This document shows, piece after piece, positions 46,452-58,724 of a stretch of DNA of 64,000 nucleotides. Origin of the DNA: Plantago major (lineage: Eukaryota > Streptophyta > Magnoliopsida > Lamiales > Plantaginaceae); contig CM048839.1 in NCBI GenBank assembly GCA_026545765.1, positions 91,726,914 to 91,790,913 of the forward strand. Reading direction: 5' to 3'. A model generated the notes under the pieces. It was not told where the DNA came from and ran no database searches. It saw only the letters and a program-made list of their open reading frames with translations. Each line of letters starts with the position of its first letter. Positions within the stretch are counted from its first letter, which is position 1. The translations under genes were made by a program, and so were the position numbers.

Positions 46452-49400
46452 CTATGATGACAGAATTGATTGCAATGTCAGCTGCTGCTGGGGTTGCAAG
46501 GATGACCAGGTGGATGCGAGGGTATCCGGAGGTAGCGTCTGCTGTAGCTGCTTTAATAAGCTAACCATTCGACTAGCAGTTTGCTCTGTAGCCAGATCCT
46601 TGCCTGCACATAGAACCTGAAATGGGAGAAAATTCAGTATAGATAAAGATCAAATCCCAGGATCAGACATCAAACACATTATTCATCCGAAGAGGACCAT
46701 TGACAATAAATAATTGTGAATGGATAAAGTATTCAAAAAGTTGGAAGTAGCAATAGCAGAATATGTCAAAAACTTTGCAAATTTTGGACTCAAAATTTCT
46801 AATGGGACGCTAGAAAAAGTAATAGTTGCAGTATTGGGTGGGGATGGAGGAGTATATAAACATGAACTTTTATACTGACTAGCATATTGATGATGGTACG
46901 GGAATGATGTGTTATCTCACTAACCTCAGCAAATACATGAACAATCTTGGGGAGATACTGATTGTTGGGGCCCAAAACTTCTCTATCCGACCTGCAGGGA
47001 AATCGTGAGTACATTGTTAATAAAAATTATATGATATAAACACAGAAGGTTGTCTTAGATGGGCTGATGCATCACCTCTCGACCATTGAACAGAGCTGGT
47101 CATGCACTGCTTTTGCTTCAATTAAATCACCCTTTAGTGGCAAGCAACCCAACCAGGCAGGAACCACCTGAACATAAATTGCTACTGTAAGTTGTCTAGA
47201 TATGAATAATGAGAAGAAAAGGGTATCAATTACTCTAGATTCCAGAACTTCTAGAATAAGAAACTACGAGCAAGACCCATTTTCTTTAAGGTTCTCGTTT
47301 GATTTTTGTTGACTTTTTTAACTTCAGTTTAACTATAAATCAATCCTAATCCATATAGTAAAAATTATTTTAAAAAAAGTTATTATAGAAGCATAATAAT
47401 TATACATACATAATGTAACTTTTTTATCTTTTCATTATGGTTTAGGATTAATACATGGTCAAATCAAGATTAAAAAAAAGTCAACAAAAATCAATAGGGA
47501 ACCTTGATCCAGGAAGTACAAACTTACTATGGATAAATATAAGTTCAGGGATAAATAATACTAATAAGGGACTAATAATTACTGCTAAATAACAAAACAT
47601 TACCTGAGCTGAATCAATGCTGTCACGGTGAAACTGACATATCTTTCCAAGAGCTGAAACAGCATTATCATATGCCATCTGATTGTCTGACTGCAGGGCG
47701 TTGGGATGCCCGATAACCACATTGAGCCTTGAAAGAGCCTCTGAACAAGGCAAACAAATGAGGACAAATGTGAAGTTAAATTTGAATTTAACAGCAGATG
47801 AGCAACCCCATCTTACCTCCAACAAGTGGTTTAAATGCAGAACCACCATATTCTGCACATACTCCAAGCCCATAAACAGCAGCCTGATAAAATGTATACA
47901 AGGGTTCAGATATACTCAAGTTACATGGTTAAACAGTAGCTGACGATTTTTTGTGTCAGATTTGAACACACCTGCCTAACATCAGGGTTTTCATCGTTGC
48001 ATGCCTCCAGTAGGAAAGGAAGATATGTATCATAATACCTGGTTTGCAGAAAGCAAAAATGATATTAAATGCAAGATGATTAACCAAACTTCAATATAGA
48101 TTTTGTTACAATCACCCACGTCAATGCTGCTTCACGGCATTGCTCAGCAACATCATCAAAGATACAGATAGCAATTCTTCTCTCCTCGGGTGTCTTATCT
48201 TTTCCCTGATAAATAATAACGATAATTATGCACGTGAAAAGAATAATGGACAGAGAAAAAAAAATTGCATTCTGATTCAGGTATCAACTCCTTTCAACAA
48301 AATCAAATGCTAAATAAGTATAACTTACCCACATAGGCATTAAATATGATGACAGTTGATCAAAGAAAGGCAAAAATGAAGCCTTAAATGTTTTGATCAA
48401 AGTCCCCAACACTTCACCAACCTGAACCACAAAAAGAGGCATTCAAATTAAACCGCTAATTGAAGAAACTAACGATGAAGTTGCATATGATCAAGTAAAC
48501 TCATGACAAACTAACTTGGTCAAACACTTCTTCTTCTTGCTCATTTTCCTCTTTAAGCAATTCACCCTCCTCAGCATCAAAATCTTCAGCTTTGGCTCTC
48601 TCAGCGCGCTCAGTTTTTCTACTTGAGCTTGCTGTGATCACCTGTTTGATCTCATCTACAATGCTTCTAACCTGGTTCTCATCTAGAATTGGTCCAGCAA
48701 TCTAAAAGGAAATGAGAAATGCCCAAAATGAATTTAATGTTAGCTGGAGTATCAGTCTATCAGAAATGTTAATATACGCTAGCCAAAAAATTAATCAACC
48801 ATAAGGTAGACCATCCAATTTATCTAACAAAAGAGGCAAACAAAGTCCCATTGCCTTTTTAATCTAGAGAAGGCAACTGGCCAAGAATTTCAAGATATTG
48901 AAGTGGTAATATTATCAAAATTTACACCATGGCCATGCTGAAAAGCAGAAAAAGTAAGTAGCAGAAAAGGTCTTCATATTGAACAAACTGTCAATCTCCA
49001 TAAAAAAAAAACATTTGCTAGAGCATACACAGATCCCAATTCTCAGATGATTTGCATACACAATATACACAAAGTTAAACATGCTATAGACAAATCAATT
49101 ATACAAACGTACGTCAACACCATAATTGATGAACTTGAAACATCATCAAGGTTCCCCTTGAGCAATTACACCCTAAATGGCGCACTTTACTCAACAATAT
49201 TTATATGTAATATAGTATATATTTCAAGAACAAAATACATTATTAATATCAGCCTACCCTGACCTTTACCAAGATAGAGGAATAGTTTGTTTGGTGTTGA
49301 TTGTGATTTGTGAATACGAGAATAAACTCTACAAAATAAAGCTAATTATCTACTTCGCATTTTTGCCTTTAGACCATCTGCCTTGGGCACCCAAATTTAA

Positions 49401-52400
49401 GTAATTAGTGAGAGCATATTACACGAGCTCATGAACGCATACATGGATGTAGGCTTACCTGTATACATTCATTCAATGCATCCAGCATGTTTGCACATAT
49501 CTCCGTATCCGGCTCCTGTAAAACCCATCACAGCTAAGATATTAATATTCTAAATAATTATACACAGAAATTTTCAAGCAACACATAATTATGACCACCA
49601 CCTTATGTAAAGCTTCCACCAGAGCAGGAACTATGTAATCAGATAACTGCTTAACATATGCCTCATTGCGGCCTTGCGCAATCCCTTTCTCCACAGCTAA
49701 TTTTGCAGACCGCAATAGTTCCGGCATTGCTACGGAATCAATGAGTATCGAGAAGAATGTATCAGCGATGCTTCATACAAAAAAAAAAGTAAAATAATTT
49801 AGGCAAAAGCAATTTTACCTGCAACAGAAGCCTTCCTCACTTCTTCATGGAAATAGAATTTCAAGAGGGGTACCAATGTAGGTGCCACCTATACCATCAT
49901 AACAAACCATAAAGACTTTAAACTCTGAAAACTATACACGGCCATCAATAGACACAAGTAAAAAAGCCAATTCATTTGTACTAAACCTGATCAATCCATG
50001 GATAGAAACCTTCCTTCAACTCATCGGCATAGCAGCATAGCATGTTACAAGCTGTGGCTTTCTCCTCCAAGACGCTGGTCTTAATCCCAATTCTCTTATC
50101 GCCAAGGGTGATGGTTTCCATGCTGCAATATGGAGAAACATCATGTAAAATCCTCAAGTCAACATCCACCAATTTTCATGGATATCTCCATGGACACATT
50201 GAAAGCTACTCAGAAGTAGCAGTAATATAGAAGGCTATTTATATTAGTCTCCCGTATGAAAGGGAATGAAAAAGAGAAAATGACTATAGGGAAGTAACTG
50301 AAGCAATAACAATAACTTTTTACAAGAATAAGAATCCAAAGCACTTGAATTTCTAAAGAAGATAACCATTTATCATTACTCATAACAAAGTCGGGAGTGT
50401 GACAGTGACTTTCATGCAATCGGAAGCATGTGCTAAATACATATTAAAGAGAACCACTTCTAAAAATGCTTAACCAAGTTACTGAGTAATGTGGAATTTA
50501 CTAATACTCCATCCTGAAACGATGGGGATTTTTTTCTATTCCAAATTATAGGCTTATTTGCCTTATGTATAAGTAATCACTGCTAAGTTGACACATATGC
50601 CCTTACTTAAATCGTAAGGTACCTGTTAACAATTATTTTGGTTAAATAGTGTAATATAACACAAATTTTAGTTTTATATAAAATAGGGGTATAGTACTTT
50701 AGTTATATTGGTAAATGTCCCCATCTTTGTTGGGGAGGGGTATATATTTTTTCATAAAAAGAGTCAACAAAGACACTGCCTTTCATCAAAATGCAAGAAT
50801 GACAATAGCCATGTAATATTCACATTCAGAACTCAGAAGGGAGGTAAATATGGTTCACACACCTGTCATCATCTTCATCAATCTCATTGTCTGAATCAGC
50901 AGAAGAGATGGTCACATCCGGCTTTAACTGAGCAGATTGAAGTAAAGGAGGCATAACTACACTCATGTAAGGAAGGAAATCCTGCCCAAGGCACTTGCAA
51001 AGTCTGGCCCATGCCTACAATATACCAGAAATTAAGTTAGAACTCAGATACTTCTACATTCAAATTCATAAAATTAAAAAAAAAAAAAAAAGTTTATGCT
51101 GCTTCCAGATAAAATAGCATACTTGTAGCATGTAACTGGTAGTAGGATCATCCGTCTCCATTTGTGATCCTTGCAATGACATAAGTACTTCCATGACCTG
51201 GTAGAATACAAGAGAATTAAACAAAATAATAACCAGCCAGAATTAAGTGTTGATAACTAGTGCTCACTATCAATCACAGGGACCAATAATAGCAGTGTGA
51301 GTAAGACCAACAAGATGCAGAACAATAGTAATGGAAGGGAAGGGAAGGGAAGACAAGACAGTATAAGAAGCAAATAGTATATTACAGTATTAACAAAGAT
51401 AACTAGAATCTTTAGTTTTTTTACCTGCTTTGCGTCGTCCTTGAATTTCTCCTTTCCAACTGCCATCCCAACTAAGCTAATACACTCCATAGCTTTGGCA
51501 CGAAGCATGCGGTTAGACTTGTCTGTTGCATTTACCAAGATAGCTTTCAAGTATGGCATAACGGCATCATAGTATTTTTGGAAGTGCACCTGTTATTTTA
51601 ACATACCACCAACTCAGCATAAATATATTCAGTATATATATGTGAAGCAACACAACTTTCAACGCATAAAACCATTAGGATACCTGGGATGAATCAGCAA
51701 CGGAAGCTAAAGCAGTCAAGGCGCCCTCTTGCACCATTTGTTTGGAATTCTGAAATTTATAAGACAGGTCAATTTAGAATCTTACATCTACTCTAACACA
51801 TGCGTGAATATATGATTTAATTTGTTATCATGTCTAATTGTACCTGAAGAAGTAGAAGGAGCTTGTGAACTATCCCGTCCAAATAAGGCGTCAAAATTTC
51901 CGGAGTGCAATTTTCACTAAAGTTGAGCACCGCGGAAGCAGCATGTGCCTGCATATATGGTAAGCATATTTTATATGAGTTTGCAATTCTATAAGTATGC
52001 AATGCCCAAGCAATAGAACCCGGAAACTGGTCAAAGCAAACTCAATATCACTAGGAAAGGTAGATGTGTCAAATAAAAAGTCATCATCTTCGTTCGAGTA
52101 TAAAATATTTCAACATAAATACATAATACACCCGGTGGAGTGGCTATTAAGACTAAACAACACAATCAAAAGTAAGCGACCTAGAATGCAATAAGGAAGT
52201 GGGATAGAAGTCGTGCATAGTGGATTCACGGGGATACTAAGAATATTATTTACAAATTACAGGTTTTCTACTTGAAATAATAGACAAATTTATCTTTGAC
52301 TACTACAAAGTAACTATCAAAGTTATTGTTGATTGTTCACTAGAATGATTATATGTAATACTAATGTTCTAATCACTATGTATTACTAATGTTCTAAACA

Positions 52401-54206
52401 CTATGTAATACTAAAGTTCTAAACACTATGTATACTAATGTTCTAAACACTTCAATGATGCTTCAGGCACAAAATTGTTGGAGTCAGACTCAAATAATTG
52501 GAAAAAAAACTGTAAAAGGGATAAGTTTGCATATATTACAAAGATCTTAGGCCAAAAAAATGTAAAAGGGACTGAGGAGCCCTGTTGCAAACTTAAAAAT
52601 ACTATAGAATGATTCTCATACCTGCACTCGTGGATTTTGGAAATCATCCATTGCTGTGGCGAGGGCTGTTAGCACTCGCTGATGGTACTGAATTTGCAGA
52701 TCCGGGCCCAAGTCAGTTGAAAGCTGACCAATTGCATTAATAGCTGCCCATCTCACACGGGGATGAGGATGTTGGAAGGAGTTCAAAACCATGGATAGTA
52801 CTTGTTCCAAATTTTTGGTCATCACCTACAATAATAACAATATAAGAACAAATGCCATTAAGTGTTGCAACAATTTTAGTCAAGTAGCATATGTATACAA
52901 CAACAATAACATCATAAAATCAATTTTAGCAAGTAACATTTTAGAAGAAAAGTGTAATAACAAGTGACTTTAAGTGTTCAACAAACCATACCTTGGCACA
53001 ACCCTCTGCGATTTGTGCAAGGGCAATGAGGGCCGCATGATGCTTCTGCCACTCAGGAGCTGACAGATAAACTGGCAACTGCTCTGATGCTACTGGAACA
53101 ATAGTCGTCCCACCAAGAGCTATCGCAAGCCTATCCAAACACTCCTGTCCAACACTATAATTACTCGTTTCTCCTGCATCTTCATCCTTAGCCTCAGCAC
53201 TATGCCACGCAGGATCATCCTCCACATCCAATAGCATCTTCATTAAGTTGGCAAACAGCCTACTAATGAATTGAGGCAACTTCCTCATCATACCAGGCGC
53301 TCTTTCCCTTGCTTCAGCCAGTGTAATCACAAATTCCACCGCCAAATGCCTAGTACCTTCCTCCAAACTCTCTGCCTCTGCTATCTGCAACATAGCTCCA
53401 ACCACATCCACTATCTGTCTCCGTAAGAACCTTGGTTCCGTTCCAGCCAACTCAATCAACAGCTCCAAAGCCTCCTGAGCCGTCGCCTCCTGTCCGGAGT
53501 TCAATGCCTCTGTTAAAGTCCTCATCATGGAAGGCAGCAAGTCCTGAAACCTATCTCGTTCATTCGAACTCGATAAACACTGGATAAAATTAATAACCGC
53601 ACTCAGAGCAGCAATCTTCACATCAGCATTAGTTGAATTATTCAACACATTCAGAAACACAGAGTGCAAATCAGTGATATACGGACACAACGTCTCCCCG
53701 ATATACTGAGCCAATTGAGAGAAAATCAAAAACGCCGATTCCTGAAGCTTCGGCGAATTGGACGTCACGCACTGAAACATAAACGGCAAAATCTCCGCCC
53801 ACTGATTCTCCGGCAGCAACGAGGACGCTAGCTCCGATACGGTGTCACAAATCTTCTTAATAACCGATTTCGACTCCTCGATTTGGATCGATTGCAGAAG
53901 AATATTCTTCACGGTGGATTGAGTCGACTCGGCGAGCTGCGGCCAGATAAACGAGTCGTCGTGAGTCAGCTGCTTGCGGAGGAGGATTGCCGCCATGGCT
54001 CGCGACTCGAGACTACCGGAAGTGGATAGAAGGTGAGCGAGTTTCAACGCGAGCGAGTTGGGATCGTTCTGTTTGAGCAAATTGAAGATCGACTCGGCGT
54101 GAGAACGCTGCTCGTTGGCGGAGGACATGAGGTGAGAGATGAGCGTCTCGAACGGCGCCGGGTCAGGGCCGAGAATCGCCGCCAACTGAGTCGACTCGGC
54201 ATCCAT
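46452..54206 (-). CDS. importin-5 / karyopherin-beta3 (KETCH1/EMB2734-like), 20 exons
   Basis: It encodes an importin-beta family receptor that carries cargo through nuclear pores and releases it on Ran-GTP. In Arabidopsis the importin-5 orthologue KETCH1 is reported to import HYL1 and ribosomal proteins. Exons by GT/AG and frame: 54206-52992, 52825-52622, 51948-51844, 51749-51684, 51589-51425, 51197-51123, 51014-50863, 50122-49987, 49888-49819, 49729-49602, 49515-49459, 48701-48516, 48421-48329, 48205-48120, 48038-47972, 47883-47817, 47740-47604, 47167-47076, 46991-46925, 46616-46452. They join without a stop into about 1110 aa, the expected length. HEAT-repeat helices run throughout ([60 protein letters not shown]). 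An acidic linker ([20 protein letters not shown]) lies near residue 850. The start [20 protein letters not shown] is typical. Several introns carry MITEs or small repeats. Confidence 0.96.
47288..47505. mobile_element. MITE with ~27-bp TIRs in an importin-5 intron
   Basis: The left end AAGGTTCTCGTTTGATTTTT... and the reverse complement of the right end AAGGTTCCCTATTGATTTTT... agree at all but three of the first 27 bases, continuing into GTTGACTTTTTT. It is about 218 bp, AT-rich and without a frame. No clear target duplication is seen. It lies between exons 17 and 18. Confidence 0.65.
50500..50720. mobile_element. Stowaway-like remnant in an importin-5 intron
   Basis: TACTCCATCCTGAAACGATGG at about 50504 looks like a MITE terminus. 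The other end is not clear. It lies in the ~740-bp intron between exons 7 and 8. Confidence 0.3.
52350..52449. repeat. ~28-bp tandem repeat in an importin-5 intron
   Basis: TATGTAATACTAATGTTCTA with AACAC is repeated about four times with small changes, between exons 2 and 3. Confidence 0.8.
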
Positions 54207-54622
54207 GGTTCAATTGACTGAGTCGGGCAGCGGCGAGTTGTGGTTAACTAGGGTTTTTGATTTTGTGTGTGTTTTGCTGGCAAATGCTTTATCTGTTTGG
54301 TGTCTCTCTCTCACACGCACAAAGGCACACACTGGAGGTGTGTGGTTTTATACTTGTTGCAGGGTAAATTTGTATTTTCGGGTTGGAAAATTTATGGTGG
54401 AATGTACAGCTGTTGAAGCGGGAGGTACAATGACCGGAAGCAGTGAGAATGGAGGGAAAATAAAGGGGGTGTGGAAATTGTGATGATCATGGTGGGGCAA
54501 ATTAGGGCAGAGCTGGTTTGATTTTTCAGTGATTTATTAGCTGTTTTCTGGGTTGGCAAATTAACTTTTTTTATTATATTGCTTGGTTTCTAATCCTTTT
54601 TTTATTAACTTTTTTTATTATA
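54207..54622. promoter_or_regulatory. importin-5 5' leader and promoter region
   Basis: The stretch upstream of the ATG at 54206 has no recognisable gene. It contains a CT/CA run (about 54303-54330). No clear TATA box was identified. The repeat copy at 54623 marks its distal limit. Confidence 0.4.
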
Positions 54623-55072
54623 TACTCTTAATCATTTTCGTATGAAATTAAAAATGGGTCAAAGATGGCTGATTTTTGTATGGGAAATGGACAATTGTTT
54701 TTACTCCTTTGGATTTATTGAAAATGGTTTCCGTATTAATGTTATTACTTACGTACCGTGTAAGTTTATATTCGGATTTCTCAAGATAAATACGAACAAA
54801 ATAAAATTGCGATATACTGTATAGATTAACGCTTAAGTTTGAAGTCTTGAACAATACTTGTAATCCGTCAATCAGACATGAGTCCTAACTCACTTGGACA
54901 TATCTAAACCCACGAACACTATCATTTCAGAAGTACATTAAAATATTGTTCTCATCAACTACATTATCATACATGGATAGAGTGTAATCTATATTGTTGG
55001 TTTAGTTGGTTATTCCTCCTAATTGAGAATGGTTTGCCATTTTTTTTTAATTTGTCAACAAAATAAGGAAAT
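54623..55072. repeat. ~450-bp direct repeat, copy A
   Basis: From CTCTTAATCATTTTCGTATG to AAATAAGGAAA this matches 57083-57531 with about seven base differences and one T-run length change. It ends abruptly at the LTR-like block that starts TGTAACGACCCG. Confidence 0.92.
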
Positions 55073-57068
55073 TGTAACGACCCGAAAATTAAATCGATTC
55101 GTTTATGACGCTTTAAGACGAACCAGGAGTGTCGAAATTAATTCGTAGACGTTGGATCGTTGGCCCAAGCCTTTATTCTTTGTTTCCAGCCCAATTTTTT
55201 ACCCTTGACCCAATGAGTTACCCTAAGAAGCCCAAAATATCATTTAAACTCATTTAAAACCTCAGTTTAATTACTCCAGCCGTTTCTTTTAGCTGATAAG
55301 ACGTCTTATTTGCGTTCTCTTCTTTTAAAACCATCGACCTCCATCAGAAGCTTCATCTTCCTTTGAAAACGGTTCTTCTTTGGCAACAACAGTGGGGTTG
55401 GTTTAGTAAGAGGGGCTCGTTCGTTCTTCCGTCGTCGGTTTTACTGGATATTTCTTAAGGCAAGTTTCCCTAGGTATTATTCATGTTTATAGGATGTGTC
55501 GAATTATAATTTGGGGTATCCGAATAAGATTTTACTGCTGATATGTATGGAATATATTGACCACGTGCATTGATGTTCTTAATCACGCTTGTTATGCTTA
55601 ATTATGATTTGCTTTCGAGATGAAGGAATGATCTAATCAATGTGTGTGAAACCTGATGATGTTGAGTTATGGTTAAGAGCCACGCATCTTTATAGGTACC
55701 TAATTATATGTGAAATACATATGTTTAAGCTATACTGAATCGATTAGTTATACTCTAGTTTATCCTTGTAGTGATTCTTACTGACACCTTTCTAAAGAAT
55801 AGGCTTAATTGTAAAGTTTCATTGGACTACCCTTGCGTCGAAACCGGCCAGTAAGTATATAATTGATGTCTTGTTTCACTTGTGTGGTGGTTTGTAATCT
55901 TGGTGACCTGTCAACAGGTGATCGAGGCTATATATATGTTAGTGTGTGTGAATAATTTGATGAATTAATTGCATGTTGAATGGTGATGATAATTCTTCTT
56001 TTCTAACTATATTGATATTGCTTCTCTGTTCTTGATGACATGCATGTTTGTGAGATTAATTAGCATCTGAAATTGTATAACTTTGTTGCATATGTGAATA
56101 GTACTAAGACTCCAGATTATTATGGATTTTGAGGTATTAATGTTAGTGTTTGTTGTACTTGATGCTTATAATTTTGGAGATGCTAATGTGATTACAAAAT
56201 AATGCAATTAGAATCATGAATTCTTGAGTTGGAGTTTAGAATTATGCATTTCACTTTAATAAGATATCTAAGGTTTAAAGTAAAGAAATACTTTCAAGTT
56301 AAAGATAAGTAAAGGGGCTCGTAGGGGAATATCCTGGTATTTGTGGCGCAGATATAGTTCATGTTCAGCGGATAGGGACCAAGGTCCTGAGGTCGTCAGT
56401 TTTTATTTATTCAACGGATAGGGCCACGAAAGTGACCTGAGGCCGGCAGATAGCCACCATGGCCAGGATAGGAACCTACGATGCCAAGTGAGCTCGAGAT
56501 CATGTTATGTTTTAAGACATTTAAAGATAAAGTTTCAAGTTCAAGTTAAGAATTGTTAAGAAGAATAAGTTCAAGTGTTTAAGGTCAAGTCAGGTATATG
56601 GTTGCATTGCATTATCCAAGACTAAAAGATTTAAAAGACTTGAAGATAGAACTTTAGGTCATGGCACGTGCATGGAACTTGCTTAGTCGGTGGTTTGACT
56701 ACCCCTTAATTATAATAATTTTTAGGTGAGGAGCTAGAGCTGCCTGGAGCGGGGACTGGCGTTTCGGATCAGTGATCATGGCCTTTACCTTTTATCGTCC
56801 CCATTTATATGTTTACATTTAAGTCATGCATTGTATTATCATCTTAGAACTTAGTTTTTAGCGCGGTTTGTGCAAGACAGTTGCACGTTTATGCTTCCGC
56901 ATTTTTCACGATTTATGTTCACAAATTTCATGGCATGGACTGTTGGCGCGTTTTGCGTCGATTACGTTTTAAGTTCAAATAAAGTCGCAACCAGCATTTT
57001 TATCGGTTAACGCTCTATTATGAATTATATTTTTCTTAGTTAGTTTTTTTAAAAATTCGGGCGTTACA
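55073..57068. mobile_element. solo-LTR-like block (~2.0 kb, gypsy type)
   Basis: It starts TGTAACGACCCGAAAATT and ends AAAAATTCGGGCGTTACA. The ends are TG and CA and form an imperfect inverted repeat (TGTAACG-CCCGAA), typical of plant gypsy-type LTRs. No coding frame or second LTR is present, so it reads as a solo LTR left by recombination. The five bases on each side (GAAAT, TCAAT) do not match, so no target duplication is visible. Confidence 0.6.
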
Positions 57069-57082
57069 TCAATGTGGACATA

Positions 57083-57535
57083 TTCTCTTAATCATTTTCG
57101 TATGAAATTAAAAATGGGTCAAAGATGGCTGATTTTTGTATGGGAAATGGACAATTGTTTTTACTCGTTTGGATTTATTGAAAATGGTTTCCGTATTAGT
57201 GTTATTACTTACGTACCGTATAAGTTTATATTCGGATTTCTCAAGATAAATACGAACAAAATAAAATTGCGATATACTGTATAGATTAACGCTCAAGTTT
57301 GAAGTCTTGAACAATACTTGTAATCCGTCAATCAGACATGAGTCCTAACTCACTTGGACATATCTAAACCCACAAACACTATCATTTCAGAAGTACATTA
57401 AAATATTGTTCTCATCAACTACATTATCATACATGGATAGAGTGTAATATATATTGTTGGTTTAGTTGGTTATTCCTCCTAATTGAGAATGGTTTGCCAT
57501 TTTTTTTAATTTGTCAACAAAATAAGGAAAATTGG
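57083..57535. repeat. ~450-bp direct repeat, copy B
   Basis: A near-identical partner of 54623-55072. Here the sequence continues past the point where copy A stops (AAATAAGGAAAATTGGAATA) to about 57715 (GGGGTGGACGAAGTAATA), which resembles a MITE-like end. Confidence 0.92.
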
Positions 57536-57849
57536 AATATTAGACATTATTTAAATGAATAATAAAAATATATATATAGTGTGTTGGTAAGTTGTATATG
57601 AGGGTATTATTTAAGTGGGGTAGAAAGTAACAATTAACAAAAAAATATGAAAAGTTTTGTGTAAAATGACAAAAAATTGAAACCTAGAGAGTTTATAACG
57701 GGGTGGACGAAGTAATACATTACTATCTTACTGGTCAAATGGAAATATAAATTTTTGATAACTTAAGTTGTGACAGTTTTAGTTTTGCATGGTACCTTTA
57801 ATTAGGGGTGAGCACGACGGGTATTTACAAAATAGCAAACCAATCTACC

Positions 57850-58724
57850 TATGGGGGGTAATTATTTGTCCGACTTGCGGCGGGTGATTAAATTTCCAAC
57901 CCGTGGCGGTTAACAATGGCGGGTTATTATTTGTTTGACTTGCGGCGGGTAGAATAAATTTTCAACCCGCGGCTGTTCGGGTAATAAAAATGGCGGGTGA
58001 TTACTTGTCCGACTTGCGGCGGGTGGAATAAATTTCAAACCCGCGGCATAAAGTTTGAGAAAGAGTATTTCATCCACCAAAAGAAAGAAAGAAAGGTTCG
58101 GGTAATAACACAATGGCGGATGATTATTTGTCAGACTTGCAGCGGGTGGAATAAATTTTCAACCCGCTGCGGTTCGGGTCATAACAATGGCGGATGATTA
58201 TTTGTTCGACTTGCGGCGGGTGGAATAAATTTCCAACCCGTAGCGGTTCAGGTGATAACAAAGGCATGTGATTATTTGTCCGACTTGCGGCGGGTGGAGT
58301 ATATTTCCAACCCGCGACGGTTCGGGTAATAACAACGGCGGGTGATTATTTGTCCGACTTGCGGCGGTTGGAAAAAACCCACGGCGGTTCGGATAATAAC
58401 AACGGCAGGTGATTATTTGTCCGACTTGCGGCGGGTGGAATAAATTATCCGACTTGTGGCGGGTGGAATATATTTCCAACCCGCGGCGGTTCGGGTAATA
58501 ACAATGGAGGGTGATTACTTGTCCGACTTGCGGCGGGTGGAATAAATTTCCAACCCACGGCGGTTCGGGTAATAATAACATTGGCCGGTGATTACTTGTC
58601 CGACTTGCGGCGGGTCGAATAAATTTCTAACTCGTGGCGGTTCCGGGTAATAACAATGGCAGGTGATTATTTGTCCGACTTGCGGCGGGTGGAATAAATT
58701 TCCAACCCGTTGCGGTTCGGGTAA
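57850..58724. repeat. ~74-bp GC-rich minisatellite, about 12 copies
   Basis: The core CCGACTTGCGGCGGGTGGAA recurs near 57870, 57935, 58009, 58132, 58206, 58280, 58354, 58421, 58449 (partial), 58522, 58600 and 58675, mostly 73-78 bp apart. Each unit also carries AACCCGCGGCGGTTCGGGTA and TAACAATGGCGGGTGATTA. One interval of 123 bp contains an insert of A/G-rich sequence (about 58040-58095). The array is cut by the copia LTR at 58725, in the middle of a unit (after TTCGGGTAA). Confidence 0.95.

Noticed and set aside
48116..48120. Importin-5 exon 14 donor at GTGATT after TGG
   Set aside because: Using it breaks the reading frame with the next exon; the GT four bases earlier (AC|GTGGGT) joins in phase and restores the [17 protein letters not shown] segment.
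54642..54824. Repeated small ORF in both 450-bp repeats (MKLKMGQRWLIFVWEMDNCF)
   Set aside because: It is present only because the DNA is duplicated; the complementary strand is equally open, and nothing suggests coding constraint.
57850..58724. CRISPR-like appearance of regularly spaced repeats
   Set aside because: This is plant nuclear DNA, and the whole ~74-bp unit is repeated, including the parts that would be spacers, so it is a minisatellite.
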